From Clostridia bacterium (GTDB taxonomy: Bacteria; Bacillota; Clostridia; Oscillospirales; Ruminococcaceae): a stretch of 64,000 nucleotides of DNA. The notes under the pieces were generated by a model. It was not told where the DNA came from and ran no database searches. It saw nothing but the letters and a program-made list of their open reading frames with translations. Made by a program: the position numbers and the translations under genes. How positions within the stretch are numbered: the first letter of the stretch is position 1; the number at the start of each line of letters is the position of its first letter. This document shows positions 17,569 through 27,077 of this stretch, one piece after another. The stretch is from positions 1-64,000 of the forward strand of contig RZZW01000009.1 in assembly GCA_009929695.1 (NCBI GenBank), written 5' to 3'.

Positions 17569-19056
17569 ATGAGCAAACAACTATTGTACGATGCAGAAAC
17601 CGGTATCCATCGCGCCAAAATATGGGAAATCGGATTTTATGCGCTCAACAACACATCGACGAACATCTATATGTTCGCATTCATGTACATCGCCTACTTC
17701 TTAACGGGAATTGTAGGTGTTGGCGTAGTTCTCGCCGGTTCCATCACCACAATTATGCGTATGTGGGACGGCGTAACAGACCCATTTATCGGCTACATAG
17801 TTGATAAAACAAACACAAAGTTTGGCAAAAACCGTCCGTTCATTGTAATCGGTAACTTAATTTTGGCGGTTACAAGCGGCATTATTTTCTATCTTATTCC
17901 AAATATTCCAAACGCAATACGTTTTCCGGCATACATTGTGCTATACATGGTGTATATAATCGGCTACACCTGCCAGTGCGTTGTTACAAAGTCAGCTCAA
18001 ACCTGCCTTACTAACGACCCCAAGCAGCGCCCTGTTTTTACAATGTTTGACGCTACTTACAACACAGTAATTTTCTCGTTGCTGCCGCTTTATGTCACAG
18101 GCGTTTTGCTGCCAAAGCACGGCGGCGCGGTTGCATGGTCATCACCTGCAATGTTCCAAGACCTTTGGGGCTTCTGCGCTGCAATCTCAGCTTGCTGTGC
18201 AGTGCTTGCCATCATCGGCTTGTGGCGCAAAGACCGTGTCGAGTACTTCGGTGTCGGCAAGGTTGTCAAAATCGGCTTTAAAGATTACTGGGAGGTTCTG
18301 CGCAAAAACCGCGCTATTCAGATGCTTGTTGTATCTGCGTCCTCCGATAAGCTATGCACATCTATGATGAGCAACTCCGTAGTTTACGTAATGCTTTTCG
18401 GCATTATCGTTGGCAATTACGACCAATACGGATTTATGAGCGCCGTTACATCAATCCCGGCAGTGCTTATCACTCTCGTAATGATAGCGTTTGTAGCTGT
18501 TCGTCTCGGACAGAAAAAGGCTATTGTCGTCGGTTCATGGGGCGCTATCATATCAGCTATCGGCTTGCTTGCACTGTTTATTGTCGGCGACCCGACAACG
18601 CTTGACCTCAGCTTCGCAAACGGCTTGACAGCGTTCACAGCACTGTTCCTTATTTTGTTCCTTGCAAACAAGGGCTTCTATGGCATGGCGGGCAACATTG
18701 TTATCCCGATGACAGCAGACTGTGCCGACTATGAGGTTTACCGCAGCGGTAAATACGTTCCCGGCTTGATGGGCACACTTTTCAGCTTTGTTGACAAAAT
18801 GATTTCATCCCTCGCAGGCACATTTGTTGCACTTTTGGTTGCGTCTATTGGCTTTACAACAGCTAACCCCACACAGGATACACCATACAGCACAGGCATT
18901 TTCTGGGTGACAATGGCTTGCTTCATAGGCGCTCCTATCCTCGGCTGGGCGTGCAACCTCGTCGCAATGAAGTTCTATCCGCTCACAAAAGAGAAGATGG
19001 CAGAAATTCAAGAGAGAATCGGCGAAATCAAAAAGAAAGCACAGCAAGAAGCTTAA
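17569..19056 (+). CDS. GPH-family (MelB-like) sugar:cation symporter
   Basis: This 495-residue protein has about twelve hydrophobic helices. The early segment MRMWDGVTDPFIGYIVDKT is the signature of glycoside-pentoside-hexuronide:cation symporters, with Asp residues in helix II that bind the coupling ion. DCADYEVYRSGKYVPG late in the protein is also typical. GAGG precedes the start. Its position after the sugar isomerase/dehydrogenase operon suggests it imports that substrate. Confidence 0.92.
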   Translation: MSKQLLYDAETGIHRAKIWEIGFYALNNTSTNIYMFAFMYIAYFLTGIVGVGVVLAGSITTIMRMWDGVTDPFIGYIVDKTNTKFGKNRPFIVIGNLILAVTSGIIFYLIPNIPNAIRFPAYIVLYMVYIIGYTCQCVVTKSAQTCLTNDPKQRPVFTMFDATYNTVIFSLLPLYVTGVLLPKHGGAVAWSSPAMFQDLWGFCAAISACCAVLAIIGLWRKDRVEYFGVGKVVKIGFKDYWEVLRKNRAIQMLVVSASSDKLCTSMMSNSVVYVMLFGIIVGNYDQYGFMSAVTSIPAVLITLVMIAFVAVRLGQKKAIVVGSWGAIISAIGLLALFIVGDPTTLDLSFANGLTAFTALFLILFLANKGFYGMAGNIVIPMTADCADYEVYRSGKYVPGLMGTLFSFVDKMISSLAGTFVALLVASIGFTTANPTQDTPYSTGIFWVTMACFIGAPILGWACNLVAMKFYPLTKEKMAEIQERIGEIKKKAQQEA

Positions 19057-19085
19057 TGTTATAAAACGGCACAGGGGGACTGTTC

Positions 19086-19547
19086 ATGGCAAAAAATACA
19101 ACAGCTGCACCGCAGCCTGACGATAAAATATCTCAAAGAGAAGAATACGGTAAGGCAATGCTTGCGGATGCGGACAAAAAAGTCTATGTGCCGCAGATGG
19201 AACGCGATTTCAATTTTGCCGATTTGGCAAAAGCCGAGGACGAGCTGCAAGAGGTTCAGGCTCAACAGGGCATCATTCAAAAAGACAAATGGTGGGTGCG
19301 CCTTGGCGACCGGTATTTTGAAAAACGAGAAAACCGCGTAAAGCATCTTGTTAATCGCAAAAAATACATTTGGCTGTGCCTGCTTACAGGCATAGTCGGC
19401 GGACATCGCTATTATGAAAAACGGTATGCGCTCGGTATCATATATACACTGCTTGCTATAACAGGTCTGCCGATAGCGTTTTCGATAGTAGACTGGATGG
19501 TAGCCGTTCCAATGAAACCGGACGAAAACGGCAATATATTGATATAA
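19086..19547 (+). CDS. TM2-domain membrane protein
   Basis: A 153-residue protein. The N-terminal half is charged and probably helical (DFNFADLAKAEDELQEVQAQ). The C-terminal part holds two close hydrophobic segments with GIVGGHRYYEKRYALGIIY and SIVDWMVAV, which fit the TM2 domain pattern of two helices linked by a short loop and ending near W-x-D. Function is unknown. It sits between two related transporters, 29 bases after the first, and is followed by a terminator. Confidence 0.8.
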   Translation: MAKNTTAAPQPDDKISQREEYGKAMLADADKKVYVPQMERDFNFADLAKAEDELQEVQAQQGIIQKDKWWVRLGDRYFEKRENRVKHLVNRKKYIWLCLLTGIVGGHRYYEKRYALGIIYTLLAITGLPIAFSIVDWMVAVPMKPDENGNILI

Positions 19548-19578
19548 AAAATCGCTTAAAAAAATAATAGGCAAGACT

Positions 19579-19633
19579 GAAGAAGTAATGTGTGATGTTT
19601 GCAGACATCGCACGTTGCTTCTTCTTTTTGATT
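19579..19633 (+). terminator. Intrinsic terminator after the TM2 gene
   Basis: GAAGAAGTAATGTGTGATGT pairs with ACATCGCACGTTGCTTCTTC using several G-U pairs, with a six-base loop and a T-run after the stem. Confidence 0.9.
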
Positions 19634-19804
19634 CACTAACTTGTTTGTGCAATTTGCACAAACAATACGCATTTTTATTGTGTGCTTATGGATACAACAG
19701 CAAGATTTACAATATAATGCTAACTTATACAATTTTCATTTAGACATTTTCGTGCTATCATTTAATACATGGAAAAGCTTTATAAAGCTTTAGGAGGAAA
19801 CAAA

Positions 19805-21262
19805 ATGACAACTGAAAAAACCAAGCTAGACGCAAACGGACTACGCAAGTTTGGCATGCTGGACAAGGTGGCTTACGGCGCAGGCGACTTCGGCTGCAAC
19901 ATGAGCTTCGCCCTCAAAGGCTCACTGGTAATCTTCTGGACACAGTTCATGGGCATTGACCCCATCTTAATGGCATCACTGCTTTTGCTCGTTCAGATAT
20001 GGGACGCCATCAACGACCCTGTTATCGGCGCACTCATCGATGCAGATAAGCACCAGTATAAGCGCAATAAGTTCCTTGCGTACATATGGGTAGGTTCTAT
20101 AGGGCTTATGGTCGCGGGCGCACTTTGCTTTGTGCCGTGGACAGGCGCACCTGCAATGGTCAAGAATATTTTGTTCGTGGGAGGCTACATTATTTGGGAC
20201 GCTTTCTACACAATCGCAAATGTTCCTTACGGCTCAGTTCTTTCTCTCATCACAGCAGACCCCGTCGAGCGCGTTGGCCTTTCAACATGGCGCAGCGTCG
20301 GCTCAATGGTCGGCAGCCTTTCAACAATGGTTATTCTTCCGCTTTTGATTTATGATGCCGGCAACGAGCTTCGCGGCGAGCGCATTTTCATTATAGCTCT
20401 TGTCATGGGCGTTCTCGGCTTCATCGCATTCCAGTTCATGATCAAAAACACCGTTATCCGCGTTCAGCAGGACGTTAAGGCAAATGAAGATAAGCCTAAG
20501 TTTAACATCTTCAAAGCAGTCGGCAACTTTATGCGCAACCGTGCAGCCGTCGGCGCAACACTTGCCCCTGTCGGCTTGTTCATCGGTATGTACGGCGCGT
20601 CTGTTGCGATGCAAATCACGTTCCAGGCATACTTTAAAAACGCTCAAATTTCCGGCTTTGTTTCAATGCTAGGCTATGTAGGCCTGTTCATCTTCATGCC
20701 GTTCATCGGCAAAATTGTTTCACGCTTTGGCAAAAAAGAAGCGGTTACAGTTGGCGCAGGCGTAAGTGTGCTCGCATATGTTCTCATGCTTGTGCTGCCA
20801 ATCACTCCTGACGGCAAAGGTCTTGCACTGTTTGTAGTGTGCCAAGTCATCAACGCGTTTGGCTCAGGCATTGGCTCATGCGTAAGCTGGTCTTTGATGG
20901 CAGACGCAATGGACTACAACGAATGGAAATTCGGCGTGCGTGAAGAGGGCACAACATATGCACTTCATTCATTCTTCCGCAAGCTTGCACAGGGCATCGG
21001 CCCGTCGCTCGGCCTTATCGCCGCAACAGCGCTTGGCTACGACGCCAGCCTGAAAGCAGCACAGACAGCTCAGGTCGCGCTCAACATGCGTTACCTCACA
21101 GCAGGTGCACTTTTGCTCAGTGCAGTCATTCAGCTTATCGCCTACGGCGTTGTCTATAACCTCGACAAGAAAACTCTTGCCCAAATGGAAAAAGACCTCG
21201 GCCACACATCAGCATCAGTAGACGCAGGCTCAGTTTTAAACGCAAACGCACAAGACGACTAA
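19805..21262 (+). CDS. GPH-family (MelB-like) sugar:cation symporter
   Basis: The protein has 485 residues from ATG 19805, chosen because TAGGAGG ends seven bases upstream; the ATG at 19769 has no ribosome site. It shows the motif WDAINDPVIGALIDADKHQYKR (split between helix II and loop) and the late DAMDYNEWKFGVREEG typical of GPH symporters. It is a paralogue of 17569, and both may handle related glycosides. It is monocistronic, followed by a terminator. Confidence 0.92.
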   Translation: MTTEKTKLDANGLRKFGMLDKVAYGAGDFGCNMSFALKGSLVIFWTQFMGIDPILMASLLLLVQIWDAINDPVIGALIDADKHQYKRNKFLAYIWVGSIGLMVAGALCFVPWTGAPAMVKNILFVGGYIIWDAFYTIANVPYGSVLSLITADPVERVGLSTWRSVGSMVGSLSTMVILPLLIYDAGNELRGERIFIIALVMGVLGFIAFQFMIKNTVIRVQQDVKANEDKPKFNIFKAVGNFMRNRAAVGATLAPVGLFIGMYGASVAMQITFQAYFKNAQISGFVSMLGYVGLFIFMPFIGKIVSRFGKKEAVTVGAGVSVLAYVLMLVLPITPDGKGLALFVVCQVINAFGSGIGSCVSWSLMADAMDYNEWKFGVREEGTTYALHSFFRKLAQGIGPSLGLIAATALGYDASLKAAQTAQVALNMRYLTAGALLLSAVIQLIAYGVVYNLDKKTLAQMEKDLGHTSASVDAGSVLNANAQDD

Positions 21263-21276
21263 ATTAATCAAATAAT

Positions 21277-21313
21277 AAAAGCGCTGCCACAAAAAATGTG
21301 GCAGCGCTTTTGT
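21277..21313 (+). terminator. Intrinsic terminator after the second GPH transporter
   Basis: AAAAGCGCTGCCAC pairs perfectly with GTGGCAGCGCTTTT across a seven-base A-rich loop. Confidence 0.92.
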
Positions 21314-21655
21314 TATTTTAATTTATAGCAAAGCATAGTCGCTTCGCATCGGTTTACACACATTCGCAATATGCATTGTAGGGGACGATGCCTACATCGC
21401 CCCGAGAGTTTTGCACAAACTGCCAGTTTTCTTTATTTAACGGCGCTTAGCGCGTTAAGTGTAGGGGCGATTCACGAATCGCCCGCAGCAAGTTTGCGCT
21501 AATTTATCGGGCGATTCGTGAATCGCCCCTACGCACGTTGCAGGAATGTAGGGGCGCGCATTGCGCGTCCGATTATTCCCCCTCAAAGTGATAAAGGAAA
21601 CGTCCCCAATAAAAAACAAAAATGCAGTGGGGACATATTGCCCCACTGCAAGTGG
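21314..21655. repeat. Intergenic cluster of REP-like palindromes
   Basis: There is no gene here. GTAG-headed palindromes occur at 21378-21402 (GGACGATGCCTACATCGCCC type), as a pair at 21461-21532 (GGGCGATTCACGAATCGCCC arms, inverted) and at 21547-21571 (GCGCGCATTGCGCGTCC). A small hairpin with GCAGTGGGG and CCCCACTGC at 21624-21650 stands beside tRNA-Ala and may terminate it. Confidence 0.8.
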
Positions 21656-21731
21656 TGGTGGAGAATAGCGGGATCGAACCGCTGACCTCCTGCATGCCAT
21701 GCAGGCGCTCTCCCAGCTGAGCTAATCCCCC
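21656..21731 (-). tRNA. tRNA-Ala (GGC)
   Basis: On the minus strand GGGGGAT pairs with ATTCTCC in the acceptor. The anticodon stem CCTGC/GCAGG closes the loop ATGGCAT with anticodon GGC, and CCA is encoded. It reads GCC codons, the same codon that appears as specifier in the alaS T-box leader 2.5 kb away. Confidence 0.95.
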
Positions 21732-21887
21732 ATACGGCGCACAAATTTCAGTGCTTTATTATATTATCAAAAACGACAGCTTATGTCAAGTGTATTTTTC
21801 AAATAAAAGCAAAATTTTGCCGTCTTGTATTTTTTGCCCATAAAGTGTATTATAAATATAACAAATAAAATGCACGGAGGTATAAAT

Positions 21888-22178
21888 ATGCGCACACTTG
21901 AAAGCCTTGCAGAATTTAAACAAGAGGCGGCAAACGCCGTTTTCACAAAACAACAGGCGGTCGCCGTCACGCTTCAGCTTCTGCAAAAAGCCCTCGCAAA
22001 TCCCAATAACAGCGACTACGCACAAACAATCCAAAACGCTATCGACAAAGCAGAGTTTCGCTATATCGACGCAACAAAAACCGGTACAGACCAAATGCTC
22101 GACTCAATCAGCGTCGCCCGCTTCACAACCCAAAACATCGTCGACGGCATCAATGCGCTTTTGTTCGACGCTGAATAA
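21888..22178 (+). CDS. Small protein of unknown function
   Basis: The protein has 96 residues from ATG 21888, preceded by CGGAGGT; the frame upstream to 21825 lacks a ribosome site. It is hydrophilic and predicted helical, with no signal peptide, cysteine cluster or membrane segment. I do not recognise a family. It is monocistronic with its own terminator and sits between tRNA-Ala and a PBP gene. The strong ribosome site and codon use like its neighbours support a real gene. Confidence 0.75.
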   Translation: MRTLESLAEFKQEAANAVFTKQQAVAVTLQLLQKALANPNNSDYAQTIQNAIDKAEFRYIDATKTGTDQMLDSISVARFTTQNIVDGINALLFDAE

Positions 22179-22188
22179 ACCTGTTTTA

Positions 22189-22214
22189 AAAGACTGCTTC
22201 GGCGGTCTTTTTTA
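22189..22214 (+). terminator. Intrinsic terminator after the small unknown gene
   Basis: AAAAGACTGC, a TTCG tetraloop, then GCGGTCTTTTTT. The stem includes one G-U pair and is followed by seven T residues. Confidence 0.9.
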
Positions 22215-22262
22215 AATTTATGCGCGTTTATCCGCCCCTTTTTCGCTCATACTAAATGCGGG

Positions 22263-23867
22263 GTGGTGCGCTTGTTGAAATTAAAAAGAGTATTTGCAGT
22301 GTGCGAGGGTGCGGCTGTGCTGTTTTCAGGGCTTGTGTGCACCTGCGCGCTCGCAGCGGCAAATAATTCCTACGCCGAGGCTTCCGCGCAGCAGTCACTG
22401 TATAGCCTCCAAATAAATTCCGGCAGAGGCAATTTCTACGACAAAAATTTTGTTCAGCTCACAGGCGAGGACACTAAGCCCTACGCGCTGCTAGAGCCAA
22501 ATTCCCAAACCTACCGCACGCTTTTCGCAAACGTCGCCCCCGACGAAAAAAGCGATTTTTACCGCTTAATTCAAGGCACAAGACCGTTTCTGATGCAGCT
22601 TTCTGACATAGAAAAGCTCGACGTCAAAACAGTCGACAAAATCGTCCGCTACCGCCCTGTCGCGATAGCAAGCCACCTCATCGGCTACGTAAACTCAAAC
22701 GAAGAGGGCGTGTCCGGCCTCGAAAAAGAGTGCGACGATAAGCTCGCAGGCAGCTACACAGCGCTTAACGCCGTCGGCACAGCAGACGCAAACGGCAACG
22801 TTATAGGCGACACAAAAACGCGCGCAACCTACGGCGACGGCACAGGCATCATGCTCACGCTCGACGCCACCACACAGCGCATCTGCGAGGGCGTGGCGGC
22901 ACAGTATATGCAGTCAGGCTCAATAGTAGTGCTCGACGCAAAAAGCGCCCGCGTCTTAACAAGCGTCAGCGTGCCGAATTTCGATCCGTCGGACATAGCG
23001 TCCGCAACAGAGGAAACCTGCTTCATAAATCGCTCAATAAGCGCGTACAGCGTAGGCTCGGTGTTCAAGCCGCTGCTCGCCGCCGCCGCGCTTGAAAGCG
23101 GAATAGACCCCGAGGAGACATACGAGTGCACAGGCAGCATAGAGGTCGGCGGTCACACATACCGCTGCGCCTACGGCAAAGGCCACGGCGAGGTCAATTT
23201 GCAAACGGCGCTCGAGCAAAGCTGCAACTGCTACTTTGTTCAGCTCGGCGATAAGCTCGGAGGCGACACAATTTTAAAATACGCCACCCGCTCCGGCTTT
23301 GCCCAAAGCACGCAGATTTACGGCACAATGCGCACAGCAAAAGGCACTCTGCCAACCTCCGAGCAGCTTGAGGATAAGGGCGAGCTCGCGATGATAAGCT
23401 TTGGTCAAGGCAAGCTGACAGCCACGCCTGTGCAGATTGCCGCGATGTTCAACGTGTTTGCCAACGACGGAATATATATATCGCCAACGTTTGTAGAGGG
23501 CGAGGTGAACGCCTACGCCCGCACCGTTGAAAAAAGCCTTTATCTGCCAATAATGCGCCGCGTCATGCACAAAAACACGGCAAGCGCTGTAAAAACGCTC
23601 ATGGAGGGCGTAGTAGAAAACGGCCTCGGCAAAAACGCCGCCCCCGCTCGCTTTACAGCCGGCGGCAAAACAGGCACAGCCCAAACAGGCCGCTACGACG
23701 ATGACGGCAGCGAGATAATGAACGCGTGGTTTGCCGGCTTTTACCCCGCCGAAGCCCCCAAATACACAATAGCCGTCATGCTAGATTCAAGCACCGCCGA
23801 CAGCGACGAAGCCTCCAAAATTTTCTCCCAGGTGGCAACCCAGCTGGGCTATTTTTTGCCGAAATAA
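22263..23867 (+). CDS. Class B penicillin-binding protein (D,D-transpeptidase)
   Basis: Up to 534 residues. The start is uncertain: GTG 22263 opens the frame, but the GGGGTGG site overlaps it, so TTG 22272 or 22275 is more likely. A single N-terminal membrane anchor is followed by a short non-catalytic domain (about 35-200) and a transpeptidase domain with SVFK (Ser266), SCN and KTGTAQTG. The domain order resembles the PbpA/FtsI-like class B PBPs that cross-link septal or elongation peptidoglycan. It is not in the division cluster and has no PASTA domains, unlike the PBP at 38984. Confidence 0.9.
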   Translation: MVRLLKLKRVFAVCEGAAVLFSGLVCTCALAAANNSYAEASAQQSLYSLQINSGRGNFYDKNFVQLTGEDTKPYALLEPNSQTYRTLFANVAPDEKSDFYRLIQGTRPFLMQLSDIEKLDVKTVDKIVRYRPVAIASHLIGYVNSNEEGVSGLEKECDDKLAGSYTALNAVGTADANGNVIGDTKTRATYGDGTGIMLTLDATTQRICEGVAAQYMQSGSIVVLDAKSARVLTSVSVPNFDPSDIASATEETCFINRSISAYSVGSVFKPLLAAAALESGIDPEETYECTGSIEVGGHTYRCAYGKGHGEVNLQTALEQSCNCYFVQLGDKLGGDTILKYATRSGFAQSTQIYGTMRTAKGTLPTSEQLEDKGELAMISFGQGKLTATPVQIAAMFNVFANDGIYISPTFVEGEVNAYARTVEKSLYLPIMRRVMHKNTASAVKTLMEGVVENGLGKNAAPARFTAGGKTGTAQTGRYDDDGSEIMNAWFAGFYPAEAPKYTIAVMLDSSTADSDEASKIFSQVATQLGYFLPK

Positions 23868-23887
23868 GTCTGCGTAAAATTCACCCC

Positions 23888-23960
23888 GTAGGGTGGGGGC
23901 TTGCTCCCGCCGAAGCTTACGGGATGCTATTACAGCGGCGGGAGCAAGCCCCCGCCATAC
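23888..23960. repeat. Paired REP-like palindrome (BIME), GGGGGCTTGCTCCC arm type
   Basis: It starts GTAGGGTGGGGGCTTGCTCC and ends with the inverse GGGAGCAAGCCCCCGCC plus ATAC. Single-base differences from the other copies (GGTGG, CCATAC) show independent decay. Confidence 0.85.
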
Positions 23961-23981
23961 AGTGCATTGCACAAAGCCTTT

Positions 23982-24056
23982 GTCATTCTGAGTGAAGCGA
24001 AGAATCTTAAAACCTACGGCAACGCACAAAAGATTATTCGCTTCACTCAGAATGAC
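23982..24056. repeat. GTCATTCTGAG-family palindromic repeat, copy 1
   Basis: GTCATTCTGAGTGAAGCGAA at the left is inverted as TTCGCTTCACTCAGAATGAC at the right, with the core AATCTTAAAACC and GCACAAAAGAT. The same element is at 28166-28246 (inside comEC) and 52215-52288. Confidence 0.85.
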
Positions 24057-24109
24057 AATAGGATAGCTTGTGCGACGGATGAGCGGTCATATTTCCTCAC
24101 AATTCCCCC

Positions 24110-24137
24110 TTGACTTTTCGGCGTTTTGCCTTATAAT
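24110..24137 (+). promoter_or_regulatory. Promoter of the alaS T-box transcript
   Basis: TTGACT (24110-24115) and a perfect TATAAT (24132-24137) are spaced by 16 bases, so transcription should begin near 24144. Confidence 0.75.
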
Positions 24138-24143
24138 ATAAAG

Positions 24144-24362
24144 GTAATATGCCATCGGCTGTGATCGGGCTTAAAATGTTACGGCGCTTCTAAAGAGAGG
24201 GGATACTTGGCTGAAATATTCCCGCTGTGCACACATTTTCGCCACCCGTGAGCTTTTTGCGCAAAGCAAGACGTATTTGCGGCGTTAACGCATTTAAAGT
24301 GACGCATTTTTTGCGTAATTTGGGTGGTACCACGGAAGTAATTTTGCCTTCGTCCCTTTTTT
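24144..24362 (+). promoter_or_regulatory. T-box riboswitch controlling alaS
   Basis: The leader has an AGAGAGGGGATAC stem I element, a later GAGC, and the near-invariant T-box GGGTGGTACCACGG (24322-24335). It is followed by a hairpin ending in CGTCCCTTTTTT, the terminator that competes with the antiterminator. GCC at 24241-24243, in GCCACCCGTGAGC, is the probable specifier codon and fits tRNA-Ala(GGC). Uncharged tRNA-Ala should stabilise the antiterminator and raise alaS expression. Specifier position is judged by eye, without folding. Confidence 0.88.
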
Positions 24363-24400
24363 AGGGGCGGAGGTTTATTTTTTTATGAGGAGAAAAACAA

Positions 24401-27064
24401 ATGAAATGGACAGGACTTAACGAACTGCGCGAGAGCTTTCTCTCGTTTTTTGAGAGTAAGGAGCATTTGCGCCTAGACAGCTTTCCGCTCGTCCCGCATA
24501 ACGACAAAAGCCTTTTGCTTATAAATTCTGGCATGGCGCCTATGAAAAAATGGTTTCTCGGTCAGGAGGAGCCGCCCTCACACCGCGTCACAACCTGCCA
24601 AAAATGTATCCGCACGCCCGATATCGAGCGCGTCGGCATCACAGCGCGCCACGGCACTTTCTTTGAAATGCTCGGCAATTTCAGCTTTCAAAACTACTTT
24701 AAGCGCGAGGCAATCGCGTGGGCGTGGGAGTTTTTGACAAGCGTGCTAGAAATCCCCGCAGACTTATTATACATCTCCGTCTACCTAGAGGACGACGAGG
24801 CGTATGACATCTGGACAAAGGAAATCGGCATCGCGGAAGATCACATGGTTCGCTTTGGCAAAGAGGATAACTTTTGGGAGCACGGCTCAGGCCCCTGCGG
24901 CCCGTGCAGTGAAATTTATTTTGACCGCGGACCTGCACACGGCTGCGGCAAATCCGACTGCAAGGTCGGCTGTGACTGTGACCGCTATATGGAGGTGTGG
25001 AACCTCGTTTTCAGCCAGTTCGATTCCGACGGCGCAGGCAAATATGAGCTTCTCGCAAACCCGAACATCGACACAGGCATGGGCCTTGAGCGCCTAGCGT
25101 GCGTTTTGCAGGGCGTAGGCAATCTGTTTGAGGTCGACACCGTAAACAACATCTTAAAGCACGTGGAGCGTATAACAGGTAAAACCTACGGCAAGGACGA
25201 TAAAACGGACGTTTCAATCCGCGTCATAACAGACCATATCCGCTCGACGGTGTTCATGGTCAGCGACGGCATTCAGCCGTCAAACGAAGGTCGCGGCTAT
25301 GTTTTGCGCCGTCTGCTTCGCCGCGCCGCGCGCCACGGACGTATGCTCGGCGTTACGCGCCCGTTCCTTTCAGAGCTTTGCGATACCGTAATCAAAGAAA
25401 ACGGCGGCGCATACCCCGAGCTTGTCGAGCATTCAGACTATATCAAAAAGACAATTTCCGCTGAAGAAGAGCGCTTCTCGCGCACTATCGACGCGGGCTT
25501 AAACATCTTGACGGGTCTTATGGCGAGTGTCGAAAGCGCCGCAAAAGAGGGCAAGGCGCGCATACTTTCGGGCATTGAAGCGTTTAAGCTAAACGACACG
25601 TTCGGCTTCCCGATTGACTTGACAAAGGAAATCGCCGAGGAGCGCAACATCAAGGTCGACGTTGAAGCGTTTAAAAACGAGCTTCAAAAACAGCGCACAA
25701 AGGCGCGTGAGGACAGATTAAGCCGCGATATTTCCGGCTGGTCGGCAGACCTTTTTGCCGATGTCGAAGCACAGCCAACGCAGTTCACAGGCTATGAAAA
25801 GCTTGAGGACACAGGTGCGGTTGTCGCGCTGTCGGACGGCGAGGAAATCGTCGACGCAGTCGCGACAGACGACGGCGAAAAGGACAGCGTGCTCGTAATT
25901 CTCGACCGCACACCGTTCTATGCCGAAAGCGGCGGACAGGTTGCCGACACAGGCGTTATCACAACGCAGGACGGCGCACATCTGCGCGTCACAGCGTGCA
26001 AAAAAACGCCGAAGGGCTATTTCGTCCACACCTGCGTGCTCGAGGACGGCACAATCAAAAACGGCGACAAGGTGACGGCGACAGTCGACACAAAGCGCCG
26101 CCACGCGATAATGCGCAACCACACCTCCGCGCATCTTCTACAAAAAGCGCTTCGCGAGGTGCTCGGCGCACACGTGCATCAAGCCGGCTCTTATGAGGAC
26201 GACGAGCGCGTGCGCTTCGACTTCACACATTTCAGCGCCGTAACTCCGCAGGAATTAGAGGTCATCGAGGCCATCGTCAACGAAAAGATTTTTGAGGCAA
26301 TGCCAGTCACAATCCGCGAAATGCCGCTCAAAGAAGCCAAAGAGCTTGGCGCAATGGCGCTGTTTGGTGAAAAATACGGCGAAGTCGTGCGCGTTGTCGA
26401 CGTAAACGGCTGGTCAACAGAGTTCTGCGGCGGCACACATGTGTCGAATACAGCGCATCTCGGCATCTTCAAAATACTGTCAGAGAGCAGCGTCGCGGCG
26501 GGCATTCGCCGCATCGAGGGTACAACAGGCTACGGCGTGCTGCGTCTGCTCGACGAAAAAACAGACGTTATAAACAAAACCGCAGGCGCGCTAAAGGTCA
26601 CAAGCGCCCACGAGCTGCCCACAAAGGCGGCGGCGGCAATTGCTGAGGTGAAAACGCTTCAAAAGGAGCTTGAATCAATCAAGGCAAAGGCCGCAAATTC
26701 AAAGCTGACAGGCCTTTTCAAAGAGGCGAAAGAGGTTGACGGCGTAAAGATATTCACGCTGTTTGCGTCTGGCACATCAAGCGACTCCGTGCGCGGCATG
26801 TGCGACACCATCCGCGAAAAAGAGCCGTGCAGCGTCTGCGCAATAGTCGGCGAGACAGACGGCAAAGCAAGCCTTGCTGTCGCCGTCGGCAAGGACGCAC
26901 AGGCTAAGGGCCTTGCAGCGGGCAAGCTCGTCAAGGAAATCGCCGCAATAGCAGGCGGCAACGGCGGCGGCAAGCCGGACTTCGCAATGGCAGGCGTAAA
27001 GGATATGACAAAAATCGACGAAGCGCTAAGCGCCGTTTACGACATCGTAAAGGCCTCACTTTAA
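24401..27064 (+). CDS. alaS: Alanyl-tRNA synthetase
   Basis: The protein is full length at 887 residues and charges tRNA-Ala. The class II catalytic core is at the N-terminus with SGMAPMKKWF and RHGTFFEMLGNFSF. The editing domain carries the zinc-type motifs HTSAH (from residue 574) and CGGTH (from residue 676). A DHHA1-type C-terminal domain ends with GGNGGGKPDFAMAGVKD. It sits directly behind the T-box leader and is followed 13 bases later by a HIT-family gene, probably in one transcript. Confidence 0.98.
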   Translation: MKWTGLNELRESFLSFFESKEHLRLDSFPLVPHNDKSLLLINSGMAPMKKWFLGQEEPPSHRVTTCQKCIRTPDIERVGITARHGTFFEMLGNFSFQNYFKREAIAWAWEFLTSVLEIPADLLYISVYLEDDEAYDIWTKEIGIAEDHMVRFGKEDNFWEHGSGPCGPCSEIYFDRGPAHGCGKSDCKVGCDCDRYMEVWNLVFSQFDSDGAGKYELLANPNIDTGMGLERLACVLQGVGNLFEVDTVNNILKHVERITGKTYGKDDKTDVSIRVITDHIRSTVFMVSDGIQPSNEGRGYVLRRLLRRAARHGRMLGVTRPFLSELCDTVIKENGGAYPELVEHSDYIKKTISAEEERFSRTIDAGLNILTGLMASVESAAKEGKARILSGIEAFKLNDTFGFPIDLTKEIAEERNIKVDVEAFKNELQKQRTKAREDRLSRDISGWSADLFADVEAQPTQFTGYEKLEDTGAVVALSDGEEIVDAVATDDGEKDSVLVILDRTPFYAESGGQVADTGVITTQDGAHLRVTACKKTPKGYFVHTCVLEDGTIKNGDKVTATVDTKRRHAIMRNHTSAHLLQKALREVLGAHVHQAGSYEDDERVRFDFTHFSAVTPQELEVIEAIVNEKIFEAMPVTIREMPLKEAKELGAMALFGEKYGEVVRVVDVNGWSTEFCGGTHVSNTAHLGIFKILSESSVAAGIRRIEGTTGYGVLRLLDEKTDVINKTAGALKVTSAHELPTKAAAAIAEVKTLQKELESIKAKAANSKLTGLFKEAKEVDGVKIFTLFASGTSSDSVRGMCDTIREKEPCSVCAIVGETDGKASLAVAVGKDAQAKGLAAGKLVKEIAAIAGGNGGGKPDFAMAGVKDMTKIDEALSAVYDIVKASL

Positions 27065-27077
27065 AAAGGAGACAGCT

